Below, one piece after another: positions 34,972 to 46,826 of a stretch of 64,000 bases of DNA. Positions within the stretch are counted from its first letter, which is position 1; each line of letters starts with the position of its first letter. The position numbers and the translations under genes were made by a program. Source of the DNA: Macrolepiota albuminosa. Its lineage: Eukaryota; Basidiomycota; Agaricomycetes; Agaricales; Agaricaceae. The notes beneath the pieces were generated by a model. It did not search any database. It was not told the DNA's origin and saw only the letters and a list, made by a program, of their open reading frames with translations. The stretch lies in contig JAMWFC010000005.1 in NCBI GenBank assembly GCA_027475525.1, positions 806,001 to 870,000 on the forward strand, written 5' to 3'.

Positions 34972-36428
34972 ATGGCCCAGACAGAACTCATAGACGGGCG
35001 AGTCTCCGTGAACCAATGCAAGCTCGCTGTCGATGCCCTCTATGCTCATGAAACCAAGAAAGAGAAGAAGCTGGCGGAGACTGAGCTATTACCCAGAAAA
35101 GAACCTCACATCTGGTTAAATGTTTCTGTCAAGAAAATTCCTTCTGGACTCAAACTTAAGCCCGCTAAAATGTAAGTTAACTCATACATTATATGGTCTA
35201 CGCTGACGTCGGAGAGTCAGTCCTATCGTTCATCCTATAATCGACCCCAGAACGACATCAATATGTTTAATTACAAAAGACCCGCAGCGGGAATACAAAG
35301 ATCTCCTCGAGACACACAATATCAAGTTTATATCAAGAGTGGTTGGTGTTGAGAAGCTGAAGGGCAAATTCAGACCTTACGAGGCTCGGCGAGCACTGTT
35401 GAAAGAAAATGGTCTCTTCCTGGCGGACGAAAGAATTATTCCTCTATTGCCAAAACTTTTGGGTGTCAAATGGTTTGAAGCGAAAAAGTGACTCTCTTTG
35501 TTCAAGTTCATTTTGTTCAGTGCTTATGGGTAACAGACAGCCGATCCCAGTTTGCTTAAAACGTAAGGATCTCAAAGGCGAGCTAGAGCGCGCAGTATCG
35601 TCAACCTATATGAATCAAAATCGGGGCACTTGCACGTATGTTCGTCCCGCTTCTACTTTTCAGTACTCATATTTATTTCAAGATAGGTCGGTAAAATTCG
35701 CCACACTCTCCCAGACCCCGAAGCAAATACTTGAAAATCTGAAGGTGGCTCTACCAGCAATCATGAAACACATTGCGAATGGCTGGGATAATATACAAGC
35801 TTTGCACATCAAAACTAATTCTAGCGTCAGTCTACCGATATGGAGCTGTACTCTCGATGAGGCCGGAGGACGATCATCTGCCGTCGAAGAAGAGTGGACA
35901 GGATTTGGCACCGAAGTGGGTCAGGGAGACTCTAGCGAATCGGGAACAGATGACATTTCCATGACGATGACCGAACCGAAAGTTCGGGGCAAAGGGAAGA
36001 AGAGGGCTCAGGGGGAGGAACAGGGTGAACACCCGAAGAAAAAGGCAAAGGGTGTAAAGGGACAGCCGGAGCCCGTGGAATCGCCGACGAAGTCCGACCT
36101 TCCAAGGGTCGTTGAGACCAAGTCGACTTTCAAAGGCTCGAAGAAGTCGGGCATTCCAGTTGAAACACAGACCTTGGATTCTGCTAATCCAGCCAAGGGT
36201 GCATTGAGAAAAAAGACCTCGCAGTCTCTTTCCACCACGGCCACCGGGAGCGTCAGGCAGAAAAACAAGAAAACTACAGCCGAAGTCTCAGCTGTGTCCT
36301 CTGTGACGAATGAGGAGCTGAAGCAGAAGCGCAGTGGGGCACCTGGAGAGAAAAAGAAAAGTAAAATCAACGCAGCCGGAGCCAAAAGTGCAAAGGACCG
36401 GATCCTTGGTAAGAAGGTTGTTGAATGA
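34972..36428 (+). CDS. Ribosomal L1-domain biogenesis factor, Cic1/Utp30 family
   Basis: Nucleolar protein with a ribosomal-protein-L1-like fold that binds pre-rRNA during ribosome assembly (yeast Cic1 and Utp30; human RSL1D1). Seen: start MAQTELIDGRVSVNQCKLAVDAL; PHIWLNVSVKKIPSGLKLKP; IPIVHPIIDPRTTSICLITKDPQ; HNIKFISRVVGVEKLKGKFRPYEARRALLKENGLFLADERIIPLLPKLLG; after an intron QPIPVCLKRKDLKGELERAVSSTYMNQNRGTC; VKFATLSQTPKQILENLKVALPAIMKHIANGWDNIQALHIKTNSSVSLPIW. A 180-residue Lys/Glu-rich disordered tail (KGKKRAQGEEQGEHPKKKAK and similar) follows, with stop at 36426-36428. Four introns. Confidence 0.85.
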
Positions 36429-36968
36429 TTTGCACGGCATCTCTTTCTTGTTCAGAGCAGTATGTACTCAAGAAGTTACGATGTTTTCAATGCCCACATC
36501 TGTTAAGACTATTGATCACAAAAATCCGCCTTGTGGTGTCCTAGGTGTCCTATGGTGATGAGCATACAGCTCTGTCCGACGTGTTCGGTATCAAGTAATC
36601 TCAAGAGATAAATCCATATGTGATAAACTCCTGTGGTCGACCCACCAAAATGCGAAAGGGGCCAAATTGAGCAGTCGATGCAAAGCCAGGCCGCCTGCGC
36701 GATGTCGATGAATTTGCAAGTACTTTCTATCGGCAATCCCGATCTACTTTACTTGTCTGACAGCCATTGTCTGGTGCCATTGATTATTGCCAATTGGGGC
36801 TTCGCCACTGTTTTTTTTTTCAACGCCAGGCTGGCGATCGCCGGCTGCCAGTGGGGAAACCCGTGCCACATTGATCCGGCAACCTACGTTAACCGAGCCG
36901 GCACATATAATGCTTCTATGTCCTTCTCCTTCTCCAGATAGCTCTAAATTCACTTCGAACACCTGGCT
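36429..36968. other. Intergenic, promoter of serine hydrolase
   Basis: 540 bp, no gene recognised. A CACATATAATGC TATA-like segment sits at about 36902, some 65 bp before the next ATG. Confidence 0.4.
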
Positions 36969-38231
36969 ATGACAAACAACGCCACCACATCAACGAAGCT
37001 TCGTATTCCCCATCCGGCGCAGTCGGACTGTGCGATTGTTGGTATCTTGCAACAGCTTTCGCCGTCCAGCCCAACTGCAGGAAGGAAGCTGGCATTGGTG
37101 AGTGAATCCGACGTATTTTGAGCTGCCATTGATGACTCTATTATCACAGATCCTACATGGGACAATGGGGTACGTAAATCCTCCGAATCTCCGATACAAG
37201 GAGCACTCAGTTGAAAGTTGAAAAGTAACGTCATCGTCTCAGGCACAAAGACTACTTGTTTCAGAAGCGCCTAGCGTTGAAGTTGCCACTGGACTCTTTC
37301 CGTTTTGATTTTAGGTCTGTAGCACTTTCGCTGAAATGACCGGGAAAACAGCTTATCTGAAATGTGATTGTGCCTTTCCTTTTTTTCTCTATCGAAAGAG
37401 GAAATCACGAGACCTCGGGTACGTGGCGTCAAGGCGCTATGGAGGAAGACTTGGTAGACCTCAAGGTCGTTGTGGACTATTTAAAATCCACATATGGGTA
37501 TGTGATCGACCTGGTAGTCGGTCACTCTCGCGGTGCCATGACGGCCATACGCTGGATTTGCACCACCGACGAGGGGAGAAATATCTCGGCTTTCGTAAAC
37601 GCCTCAGGACGATATAGAATGCATGTGAGTTACCCGGATCCTTTTCTATGTTCAATTTTTCATGCCACTTCTTAATTTAGAAAATACTCGGTAATAATTT
37701 TCTCGCTGAGTTATTGAACTTCCTTATCTAATGCTTTCTACGACAATAGAGTCACCTGCAGCTGCCGCCTGGAAGGCAAGTTTCAAGGAACGAGGTTACT
37801 ATGACTGGAAAGTCACAGTCGCTAAAAAACCAGTGACCGTTAAAATCTTCCCAGAAGATTTGGAAACCACTACCAAATGGGACACGTCGATAGTCTGGGA
37901 TCAATTTCCACAGAACGTGGACGTTTTGACATTGCACGGTCTTGCAGACAGTACTGTTCCTCCGTGAGTTGTCGTTACCTATCGTCTATTCTATAGGTCT
38001 CCTGACTAGCAATGTCGAAATAGTTATGACGCGATGATTTTTACTCGCGCATTCAGCGGAAGGACACCAGGAACACACGTTCTCAATATGATTGAAGATG
38101 CCGATCATAATTATACTGGCCATCAGGATGAAGTTGTATCGGCAATCCTCGATTGGTGGGCTGCCAGGGAACGAGGGAAACTTAGGACAAGTGTTTGGGT
38201 TGAGCAAGAAGCTCTTAGAGCCAGGCTGTGA
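36969..38231 (+). CDS. Alpha/beta-hydrolase, serine esterase type
   Basis: Soluble serine hydrolase related to fungal ectomycorrhiza-type/esterase-like proteins. Seen: start MTNNATTSTKLRIPH at 36969, KLALILHGTMG (oxyanion strand HG), HKDYLFQKRLALKLPLDSFRFDFR, NHETSGTWRQGAMEEDLVDLKVVVDYL, nucleophile elbow VVGHSRGAM, FVNASGRYRMH, cap region WKASFKERGYYDW, acid strand VLTLHGLADSTVPP (Asp) and the His in EDADHNYTGHQ, ending EQEALRARL. The triad Ser/Asp/His is complete. Five short introns. Substrate unknown. Confidence 0.82.
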
Positions 38232-38781
38232 TTATTATTATTTTAGACTTCCTCCTCGCTTCACTTCAAGTTGTCTGCCTTAGTCAATTACTTCCACTAA
38301 TATCGAGGTTTTGAACGGGGGATATGTTCGCTTCCCTCATGCCATGAATCAATTTTCATTCACATCTAAGCAAATACTGAATCAAATTTATCAATGACCC
38401 AAACTTAGACATGGGATTTCTGGACAGCCGCTCAATCATGATCGATGAACTCGAATCGATATGATGCACGAACAGGAAATAAATACTCTATCGGATATAA
38501 TAAACACGTAAGTAAGTTATATAAATGTTGCGATGTGGACTGTACGAAAGGGGCATTATAAAATTTTGAGGTAGTGTAAAAAAGAAGTGCATCAACGATG
38601 AAGTAACGGCAGAAGAATTGATACGGCTCCGATGATTTTGGTGCCTGTGAGATTATTGGGTATTATGCACGTTGCACGCGTCGCGATAGGATGGTGCGAA
38701 GATACGGGTTGGACAATGCTGCCCTCAACTTTGGAAGGTAGAACATGTGACGGGAGACATGTAATGGGTGGTCGCGTAGGT
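38232..38781. other. Intergenic, AT-rich 3' flank
   Basis: 550 bp without recognisable gene. Confidence 0.4.
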
Positions 38782-38886
38782 TCAGAAAAACACTGCACCC
38801 TGGGAGGAAGCTCCTCCTTTAACTCCTCCAGATTGTGAGCCTCCGGAACCATTCTTAACGTTCCCGTTGTTGGATTGACCGCTCAT
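38782..38886 (-). CDS. Tiny Gly/Ser-rich ORF (34 aa), candidate small gene
   Basis: Not recognised. The minus-strand ORF reads MSGQSNNGNVKNGSGG... and ends SSQGAVFF. It has a clean CACT-ATG context and a TATAAA at 39015-39010, 125 bp upstream, a plausible core promoter. Composition is 9 Gly, 6 Ser and 4 Asn in 34 residues with no hydrophobic segment. It could be the first exon of something larger or a chance ORF. Confidence 0.3.
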   Translation of the reverse strand: MSGQSNNGNVKNGSGGSQSGGVKGGASSQGAVFF

Positions 38887-41366
38887 AGTGTGAAAGATGA
38901 GAGGGCGAGTTCAAAGATGAGATTTAGAGTGACTTTTGGATTGATGAGTGTCGAGGTGCGTAGGAGAGAAACTCCAAAGACTGCAGAATCATAGCGTTTC
39001 GTAGTCCTCTTTATAGCGGAAGACCAAAAGGAACAGTTGCCGTACAGGTAACCATCATTGACTAGAGGTGTAAAATGACGGACGGAACCGTTACAACTGT
39101 AAAGTCTCCCACGAAGCGAACGAATGTCGCGGGGATGGGATGGAACAGGTGTAAGAGGACAAGATGGATCTCGACAAGTGATTGCGGCAACGAGCAAGGG
39201 ATATCAAAAAAAGTTTCATAATAGCGAATCGACATATCAACGTGGAGTTACCAGAAATGGTAATGACAAAGACGTTGAGCAGTGTTTGCACTGCATGTTC
39301 CCTCGTCTTGGGTTTACCTCAGTTGGTCGATTGCAATGAAATCCGACCGTGTACAGCCAATTGCCAACGCTGACTCGGAATGACTGGACAACGGCAACGT
39401 CAGGCTATCACCGTCCCAAACGTCTTCAGTTAGCTCAACCCCTAATTTCGCTCACCCTGGGCGCTTCCTTGGTGAGTTCGGCACAATATTTCTCTGTCCA
39501 TATAATCTAGAAGGATGAAATCATGTCGGTATTGTTTAGTACACTTGTTAGAAGATCTATTTGCGATATTGTCCCAAGTGCGCATCATGCCAAGTTTGAG
39601 TTACTGGGGACCTCTTGGGGACGTGCTAGTGATACTTGAAAAAATCACCGCGTTCAGGCCCCCCAGCAAACAGATCGGGATATGTTACATTATATGTATG
39701 ATGGTCAGGATACTTCAACTAGATATCAGTGTGCTCCCAGGGGTTAATCAATTTGGGAAGCAGCATGCCTTTTCTTGTAACTTTCTATCGTCATCGCTCA
39801 GGTACATACCTATAAATCGTCTCTTGTTGCATGAGTTTGCATCGTTTGGTGAATGAGATGCCACACAGCTGAAGGCCGTGCTACCCGTCCCTGGGATTGG
39901 GCCACATCCCGAATCGCGTTCTTTATGTGATGGTAAGGTAACTAACCAAATAAGGGCGTGACTGACTTGGAATACGTGTGGTCTCTGCAACCCTCTCTGA
40001 GAAAACTGTCAAGATGAATGCTCGGTCTCACTGTCAAATGACCCCTTGTCACCTCATCTTAATCGGCTTTTCCTCTAGAATGACAGAAGACCAGTCAAGG
40101 TAGTTACCTGTCTTGTAACTTAGTAGGCTCTTGCAAGGGTTCTTGGTCCCTTCTCCCTGAAACCTCTACTCCTATCGGACGATCCCGAATGTCCCGCCAT
40201 TGCTTCTCGAGCTCCTCATTTTCGTGACATACCCGGCGTCGATTCGTTGTGAAATCTGAGATTTCGATCATCTTCCTTAGTCTGGATTTTACTTATATAC
40301 TTATGGCCGAAAACTCTTGATTGACTCATGTGTCTGTCTTCTATTAGTACCTCATCTCCCATGTCAGATCGGCACTTCGAAAGTATGATGGATAGGCCCA
40401 CTTCGTAGCGCTGTTCCTCTACCCTGATGAAAAATTTGTAAGGAAAGGAAGCCCGTGTAGATTACGGCAACATAGATTTAGTCTAATTCTTTCCGACTAC
40501 AAATATGTTCCAAGAGAAACATATGGTCAATTCGGAGGGATCTGAACTCAGGTGATGACGGCCATCATGAGTTAGACATCCAAGCAAGTACATTCAAGAA
40601 ACATGCATGCTGACAATGTACTGAACCATTTGGTTATAGATTACCGTAGATATAAGGAGCAGTTGTAATTGAAGAGAGTTTCAAGTTATATTTCGAGACT
40701 TCAGTTTTGAATTTTGAAACAGACCAACAGAAAGGTCGGTCTGTGTCTAGTGACCGATGCAGTGGGAAAAGCCAAAAGCGTCATAGGCCTCAAGATGTTG
40801 CTGTCTGAGGCTGAAGATAGTATCACTACAGAACGTTTCGTTGCTTGATGTCAACAAGGGATGCGCGGGGATTCGGTCTATGATTACAACAATGAGGTTT
40901 CCGGATAAAGATCACAGATGCGTAGCCTGTAGGCGGCTGTTGGTCAAAAGACATCTTTGGGCTCAGTATTATAAGTCAGAAAATAGCTATTCTGAACCTT
41001 CAATCAGTGACAAATTTCCAGACTGGGGATTGCAACCCAGGCTGTTTCAGGGATTCAACAAGGCTGGACCAGATTCGCGTCAATTGCTCCGTGGCATCTC
41101 TGTGCAGAACCTTTACAGGGCGCTTTTCCTGTGCATGCAAGAATAATCCGATCACGGTAATGGAGTTGATGATAGAGTAATTGCTTTATTTTGACATTAG
41201 CATTCTGGATATTTGGAACCATAATTTGTTCAAGCAATGACCCAAAAGAGACATAAACGTTCCTGGGTGTATGTACATAGTCGACAAAGGACAGTGTCAC
41301 ATTTGATATACATATACATACAGGAGTTTCACGTACGCAATATCTCCCCAAGAAATGGTGAGCATA
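38887..41366. other. Intergenic region without recognisable gene
   Basis: 2.5 kb, with only the TATA element noted for the tiny ORF near its left end. Small ORFs (for example 40841-41146 plus) have no recognisable domain. Confidence 0.4.
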
Positions 41367-42813
41367 TCAGATGACTTCGACAACAATTTTACCACTGTCA
41401 GTATGTGAAAAAGTTAGTTAACGCATGTGGGCCAATAAATAAACCATCACCAGTTTGCATTGCGTTGCATTTCACGGTGTGCATCTTGTATATTGGTCCA
41501 TGGATAGACCTGGAACAAATGGATGTGGCGAGATGTCAGGAGTGAGCTCAAAGGCACTGGAATATGACGGGCCTTATGAATATAGACTCTGATCGGACCT
41601 GGTCCTTGTGATCCAGCTATGTGCTCCAGGACTTCACGACCAAAACTTCAGACGAATGGATGTGAGGGATAGATAGGTGGGAGCAGAGGAGGCCCACCGA
41701 TTGATTAAGTTCGCCTGATATGGAATAGAGCGTGATCTTAAAGTTGAGCCTTGTATGCGAAGCCGTTTGTATAGGATCGGCGAAAGATCCACATCGACTT
41801 GAGGGCCTGCTATGCCATGAGAGGAGGTTAACGTCAAAGACAAAACCCACCGCTGAGCAAGGCAAGCATCGTCATATGGCCGTCGACAGCTAAACTTTCA
41901 ATGTTCTGTTTCCAATGGGTCTTGCCAACGAAATCAATCACGACATCGGCACCCTTATTATCAGTCGCCCTCTTCACGATCTGAGAAAAATCTTCTGTCT
42001 TATAATTAGCAACGTGTGTGGGTCCCAAAGGCAGAGCCAGAAGCCAATCGAGCTTCTCTTTCGTCGACGCCGTGGCAGTTACAGTCTTTCTAGAATTGAT
42101 TCGGACGAGTGATGAGTCTTCATCAAGCACGAGACAGAAGTGGAACACTCACGCTCCATAGAAACGGGCCAGTTGGATGGCAGATACTCCAACCCCTGAT
42201 GCGCCGGCGTGAACAAGAACATTCCCGCCTTTCTTGAGTTCAGCGATGAGGACGAGCGCCTGATATGCTATGCTGAGTATGAGAGATGGAAGTTGGACTG
42301 AGTCTCATAATGAATATTGACCAGTAAGAAGATTCTCAGGTATACTCGCAGCTTCTGTCCAGGAAAGATGAGTCGGCTTGCGTAAGATATGAGAAGATGG
42401 CAAAACGATGAATTCTGCATATGCCCCCTGTATCACGGATCAAAAGTATACGATACCATATACTTTGTATGAAGCGGAGCACTCACCCCTCCTGCCAATC
42501 CTAGAACTTCGTCATTAACTTTCCAATCCGAAACATCTGCGCCAAGGGCGGAGATGTGACCGGAGAATTCGACACCAAGGATAGACGACGATCCTTCAGG
42601 AGGTGGATACTGCCCTTCACGTTGTGATATATCCATGCGATTAAGTCCAAACGCCTTAATCTACATTATGTCAAAACACGTGTGGCGGTTGTGGTAAAGA
42701 TGGATACATGCTTTGACGAGTACCTGTCCTGGTCCAGGAGTCGGGGTAGCTGCATCGCCAAGATACAGGTTCTCTACAGGGCCTTTACCATCTTTGATAA
42801 GAATAGCACGCAT
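41367..42813 (-). CDS. NADPH:quinone oxidoreductase, PIG3/zeta-crystallin type (MDR)
   Basis: Cytosolic zinc-free MDR reductase using NADPH on quinone-like substrates. Seen: start MRAILIKDGKGPVENLYLGD at 42813; IKAFGLNRMDISQREGQYPPP; ILGVEFSGHISALGADVSDWKVNDEVLGLAGGGAYAEF; AASIPENLLT; AYQALVLIAELKKGGNVLVHAGASGVGVSAIQLA (dinucleotide-binding AGASGVG); KTVTATASTKEKLDWLLALP; GADVVIDFVGKTHWKQNIESLAVDGHMTMLALLSG; LYKRLRIQGSTLRSRS; VYPWTNIQDAHREMQ; SGKIVVEVI with stop at 41367. All blocks of the family are present in order across about eight exons. Confidence 0.9.
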
Positions 42814-43493
42814 CGCGGTATGCGCCCGAGTAATGTAGAGACAATGTGAGTGCGTCGTGTGAGGGTTTGGTAAGCTGGAAGTGGTAATTCTGTCCTTCCA
42901 ATGTCACATGTTGATCAATAATCATGTCCAATGCTCTTAAGTGAGCAAGAATCAGAAAAGATCCAGCGGTATGCTTTGTCAGTGTCATACCACGGCGTGA
43001 AAACGAACGATTGGAGCGCTTTCCGGACATTCGATTTCGAAACAATGACTAGTGTTCAAAAGTCTTAATCAATAATGATGGAGACTCCAAGTCATTTTTC
43101 AACTTCAAGAGCGCTTAGCGTGAAACCACACAAGTAAGCAAGCAGAACAACCGTGAAAAATTTTTCATCAGGACGTAACCTCACACCGTTTCTACCCTTA
43201 CATATTGATGTAAGTAAGGCCCAAGAGCCGACGCCGTCCTAGCATATGATATGACATGACATGGTAGACATGGACAGTCCGTCACTTGTCATCGAGAAGT
43301 CTGCGGAGGTCAGCAATACGATCGATAATGCACTTTTGGCCTCGGATGCGATGAATCCCGTTCATATAGATATTATTACTGATTGATTCCCTGTTTCGAT
43401 TGGCCACGTTCGCACCTTGTCAGAAATCCAAGACAAGAAAACGGGGCGGCAATAGAAGTTAAACGAAACACATAATTTAGAGGATGCCTCGTC
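42814..43493. other. Intergenic, quinone reductase promoter
   Basis: About 700 bp with no gene recognised. Confidence 0.4.
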
Positions 43494-43500
43494 GTTGGTA

Positions 43501-43536
43501 CACGTGACATAGATTCCCACGATATCTCTATAAAAA
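43501..43536 (+). promoter_or_regulatory. CACGTG and TATA box of snoRNA host transcript
   Basis: CACGTG at 43501-43506 and TATAAAAA at 43529-43536, about 30-60 bp before the inferred first exon. Confidence 0.45.
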
Positions 43537-43620
43537 TTTTACGACATTCAACGCGTTTGAACAGCCATCAGTGGTCAAGCGGTCGTGTCTCAAGTAAGTG
43601 TCTATCTACTTTCATATGTT

Positions 43621-43709
43621 TGGGATGAATATCCGCTATGGTCCGTGTTTCCAAGAAGCGACTAGACACCGCTGCTCAGCCTTGCCGATAACCTTTACCT
43701 AGCCTTCTG
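43621..43709 (+). ncRNA. snR18: C/D snoRNA candidate, U18 type, copy 1
   Basis: 89 nt from a C-box-like GGGATGA (43621) to a D box CTGA (43706-43709), in intron 1 and 60 nt before its acceptor. It contains GGTCCGTGTTTC (43639-43650), a 12-nt perfect antisense to the large-subunit rRNA sequence GAAACACGGACC. In eukaryotes this site is the target of U18, which guides the methylation known as Am649 in yeast 25S rRNA. The C box is one base off consensus RUGAUGA and no clear D' box follows the guide. Confidence 0.55.
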
Positions 43710-43854
43710 ATATTTCCTTGTGATGCGTTTGAAAACTGGATTTTGACAGTAGTTTCTCTCTTCTCTAGTCATTGTCCGCACACCGGTCTCTTCTCTGCTA
43801 AATACATTGAAGGTGAGTATGCTGTATAACTTTTATTCGTTCCAAACCCCCTCT

Positions 43855-43943
43855 ATGATGACTCGTGCTATGGTCCGTGTTTCCAAGAAGCGACTAGACA
43901 CCGCTGCTCCTATATGCCGACACCATTTTACCTAGCTCTCTGA
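43855..43943 (+). ncRNA. snR18: C/D snoRNA candidate, U18 type, copy 2
   Basis: 89 nt, C box ATGATGA (43855-43861, perfect) to D box CTGA (43940-43943), in intron 2 and 57 nt before its acceptor. It has the same 12-nt rRNA guide at 43872-43883 within a 43-nt block identical to copy 1. The region before the D box has diverged (CACCATTTTACCTAGCTCT versus AACCTTTACCTAGCCTT). Confidence 0.62.
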
Positions 43944-44040
43944 TATTCTTTCTGTCCTTTTCCTCGCAAGATAGCTGACTGGTTCTTCCTGTTTCCATAG
44001 ATCAATTCCTTGTTCAGTAGCTGTCCTTTTGTATATGTAT

Positions 44041-45328
44041 TATGCAAAATATCATCTTATTGTCTGACGCTGTCTTTCATCCGTAACGATATCGGCCACT
44101 GAAAATTTCGTTTTTCCTAGACCTGCTTACATCGGCCATTCAATTTGTTTGGTCTTCTTTCTTTGACAGAAGCTCGTAGTCTGAAATTATGAACACTTAA
44201 GATTTTCATGTCAATTACCTATACTCGCTACATCGCTCGCTAATGAGTACAGTTGTACAGTTTTTTTGACGCCCTTTGTCTTCGGTCAGCACAAGAAAAG
44301 GCTCTCCGTTATCAATGCTTAGTCTTTCTTTTCCCCTTCGTCTTGTAAGGAGGGACTTGCGATGTCGAGTCTTTGACAACCAACATATTACAATTTATTG
44401 GAGCAGGCCGGAGGGAGATTAACAATTGCCTAGAGACTATGCATCATTGTTCTTACTCTCTGACAAAACCAAAAGTAACTAACATTCAAAAGACAGATTT
44501 GGAATCGCTCTTGGTCAATGCTTGACGGAATTCAACCTCCGTTCGGTGGCACTTGCATTACTATCGCCAACTTGGCCTGGCTTGACTCTTGGTAAGTAAG
44601 ACGGTTCACTCGACCTATCCTCGATAATGAATTCCGTCTCTAAATTAATCAATGTAGTTCTAGCTATAGCCAGGTTCGTCTATAAATATATTCAACCTGT
44701 CTTCTCGTCGTTTCCCCTCAAGTCTGAAGCTCGAAGGTCTCAACTGCAAGAAACTGATTCTGATTCGCTCATCTCAAGGACGACCTTTGCGGACAAAAAA
44801 CATACATCTAACAGGCAAGCAGGTTGGCGACTGGTCAGTTTTAGGAGTCACTCAGACTCCTGAGTCCGACTGCTAGAATTCTCACTTCGTTCCACCAAGC
44901 CAGCACATTTCCCTAAAGTTTATGGGGTCGCTTTTCTGGACTGTCAATAATAGATAGTTTGTAGGCGCGAAATGCGGTTTCCCTTGCGTCACCAGACAGG
45001 CCTAAGGAGCAGAAATCATCATGTTGTTATGACTAACGAAACGCTCTTACGGGGAGGGGGGATTATATGACGGATGGACACTTGACACGGGGATAACCTG
45101 ACAAGCATATACTCACATAATACAATACTCCAGAAAAGGCAAGCCTTTATACAGGTCAGCAACTTCCTGGTAAGGTGTATATGTGTGTGTATTGAGTGAA
45201 GTAGAACAAAGTGGTTGAACATCAAACCCGACTAGGAAAAACGTTTCGCCCTAAATAAAGGTATGCTCGTTGCAATCACTCTACTTTCCTCTGGATATGG
45301 GAATTCCATGCCTTTGATTGAGGTCTGC
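44041..45328. other. Region downstream of snoRNA host, no protein gene seen
   Basis: It may contain further host-transcript exons (a good donor GTAAGT at about 44592 and acceptor near 44658), but no third snoRNA with C and D boxes was found. Confidence 0.35.
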
Positions 45329-46826
45329 CTATCCTTGTACTGCTTTGAGCTGGGCCTACATTATGCAGTCCAGTGTGTTAGTGATGTCAGTTGAAGAGGA
45401 TGAGGAATGGACTTACGAGAAATGTAGTCGAGGCTGCTGGGCATCCAACACCAGGACCATTGAGGTTTTGTAACGTTACAAGGGCAGCATTTATGCGCGC
45501 CGCCTTCGACGCGTTTGAGTCGTCGGTAGGGAATGTCAGTTGCACGGAGGGGTTATTAACAGCATGTCCTGCAGCGACATTGGCGTTCAACGACTATTTA
45601 CCAGAGAGGCCAGTCAGAATCAGTCCGGCAAGGCAAATGAGAAAGCCTTACAGAAATGAAGGTAGCACGATCTGGAGGGCAGGAACAAGGAACTTTAACT
45701 ACTACACCAGCATCGTTGGTAATGCCATCGCAGTCACCAGTACCGGTGGGATTGAGACCCGCAGCATGTCCAAATTCCGGCACCAGGGCAACGTCGACAC
45801 TAACGGCGGTCGGTGCAGGAGCAGTGGATATCGGGGCAGTCGGTGAAGTCGCAGGCGCAGGTGCTGCTGTACCATCCTGAATGGCCTTTTGCTGAGCGAG
45901 GAAAGTGGTTGATGCAGCTGGGCATCCCTTCCCAGGACCTTCGAGATTTTGCAGTGTCACAATGGCAGTCTGCAGCCGAGCAAGCTGAGAACTCTCCGAG
46001 TTATCCTCGGGGAATGAGACCTTGACAGAAGGGTTGTTCACGACGAAACCAGCAGCGACGTTGCCTTCGAGGGACTACAAGGACCAACGTATGAATATAT
46101 GAACAAGATAACAGCAAGTAGGGCTTACCTGGAGAAAGGCATCCCTATTGGGGGGACAGGAACAAGGAATTTTAACAACTTGCCCAGCGGCGTTGGTGGT
46201 GCCATCACAATCGCCAGTACCGGTGGGGTTCACACCAGAATTGACTCCAAATTCAGGAACCAAGGACGTATCGATTGTGCTGGAGGTCAACGCACGGACT
46301 GATGGTGCGGCTGAAGTCGTTGAGACAGCAGTAGCTGTACCGTCTTGAATGGCTTTTTGCTGCGCAAGAAAAGTCGTAGATGCAGCAGGACAGCCGATTC
46401 CAGGGCCGTGGAGATTTTGCAGCGTTACAATGGCACTTTGCAACCGCGAAAGCTGAGAGTCCTTGGAGTCATCTGTTGGGAAAGTAACAGAGATGGAGGG
46501 ATTGTTGACAACTTTCCCAGCGTTCACATTAGCATTTAACGACTGCATCCAATGATGAGATACATCCATGTTGTTTTATCATCGAGCCGTACCTGAAGAA
46601 AGGAGGTCCTATCTGGAGGGCAAGAACAAGGAATCTTGACAACCTCTCCGGCAGAATTGGTTGTCCCGTCACAATCTCCTGTTCCAGTAGGGTTTACGCC
46701 CTGAGTGACTCCGAACTCCGGCACGAGGGATGGATCGACATCGCGCTTCCACGGGATTGCAGAAACAAGAGCAACAGCAACAGCAAAATGGGCAACGCAG
46801 AGAAGAGACTTCATGATTCCAGTCAA
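45329..46826 (-). CDS. Secreted protein with three tandem Cys-containing repeats
   Basis: Start at 46826 (or 46814, MKSLLCVAHFAVAVALVSAIP) gives a signal peptide and a KR-DV processing-like site. Three tandem domains of about 110-130 residues follow, each with LVPEFGV..GVNPTGTGDCDG, VVKIPCSCPPDR, an intron, then SLNANV.AG..VNNPS, FPTDDSK.SQL.RL..A.VTLQNL.GPG.GCPAASTTFLAQQKAIQDGT. Each repeat has the same four Cys and the same intron position, so the duplication copied an exon pair. Low-complexity Ala/Pro/Thr linkers join them. The last exon, after a GTAAGT intron, ends AQLKAVQG with TAG at 45331-45329. Single-domain relatives are common small secreted proteins in mushroom-forming fungi; function unknown. 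Confidence 0.82.

Larger units (their letters stand above)
43560..44040 (+). ncRNA. Spliced non-coding snoRNA host transcript (inferred)
   Basis: Exon 1 ends CTCAA|GTAAGTG at 43593. Intron 1 spans 43594-43769 (ends CTCTAG), exon 2 43770-43812 (ends GAAG|GTGAGT), and intron 2 43813-44000 (ends CCATAG). The exons contain no ATG-initiated reading frame, while each intron carries one snoRNA candidate, the arrangement of a dedicated snoRNA host gene. The 3' end is not determined; the outer limits given here are approximate. Confidence 0.45.

Noticed and set aside
40525..40600. tRNA-like GAGTTCAGATCCCTCC on the minus strand with a CAT-containing loop
   Set aside because: The T-stem and anticodon stem do not pair, so at best it is chance similarity.
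45391..46539. Plus-strand ORFs of 64-151 codons over the secreted repeat gene
   Set aside because: Antisense shadows of the three repeats.
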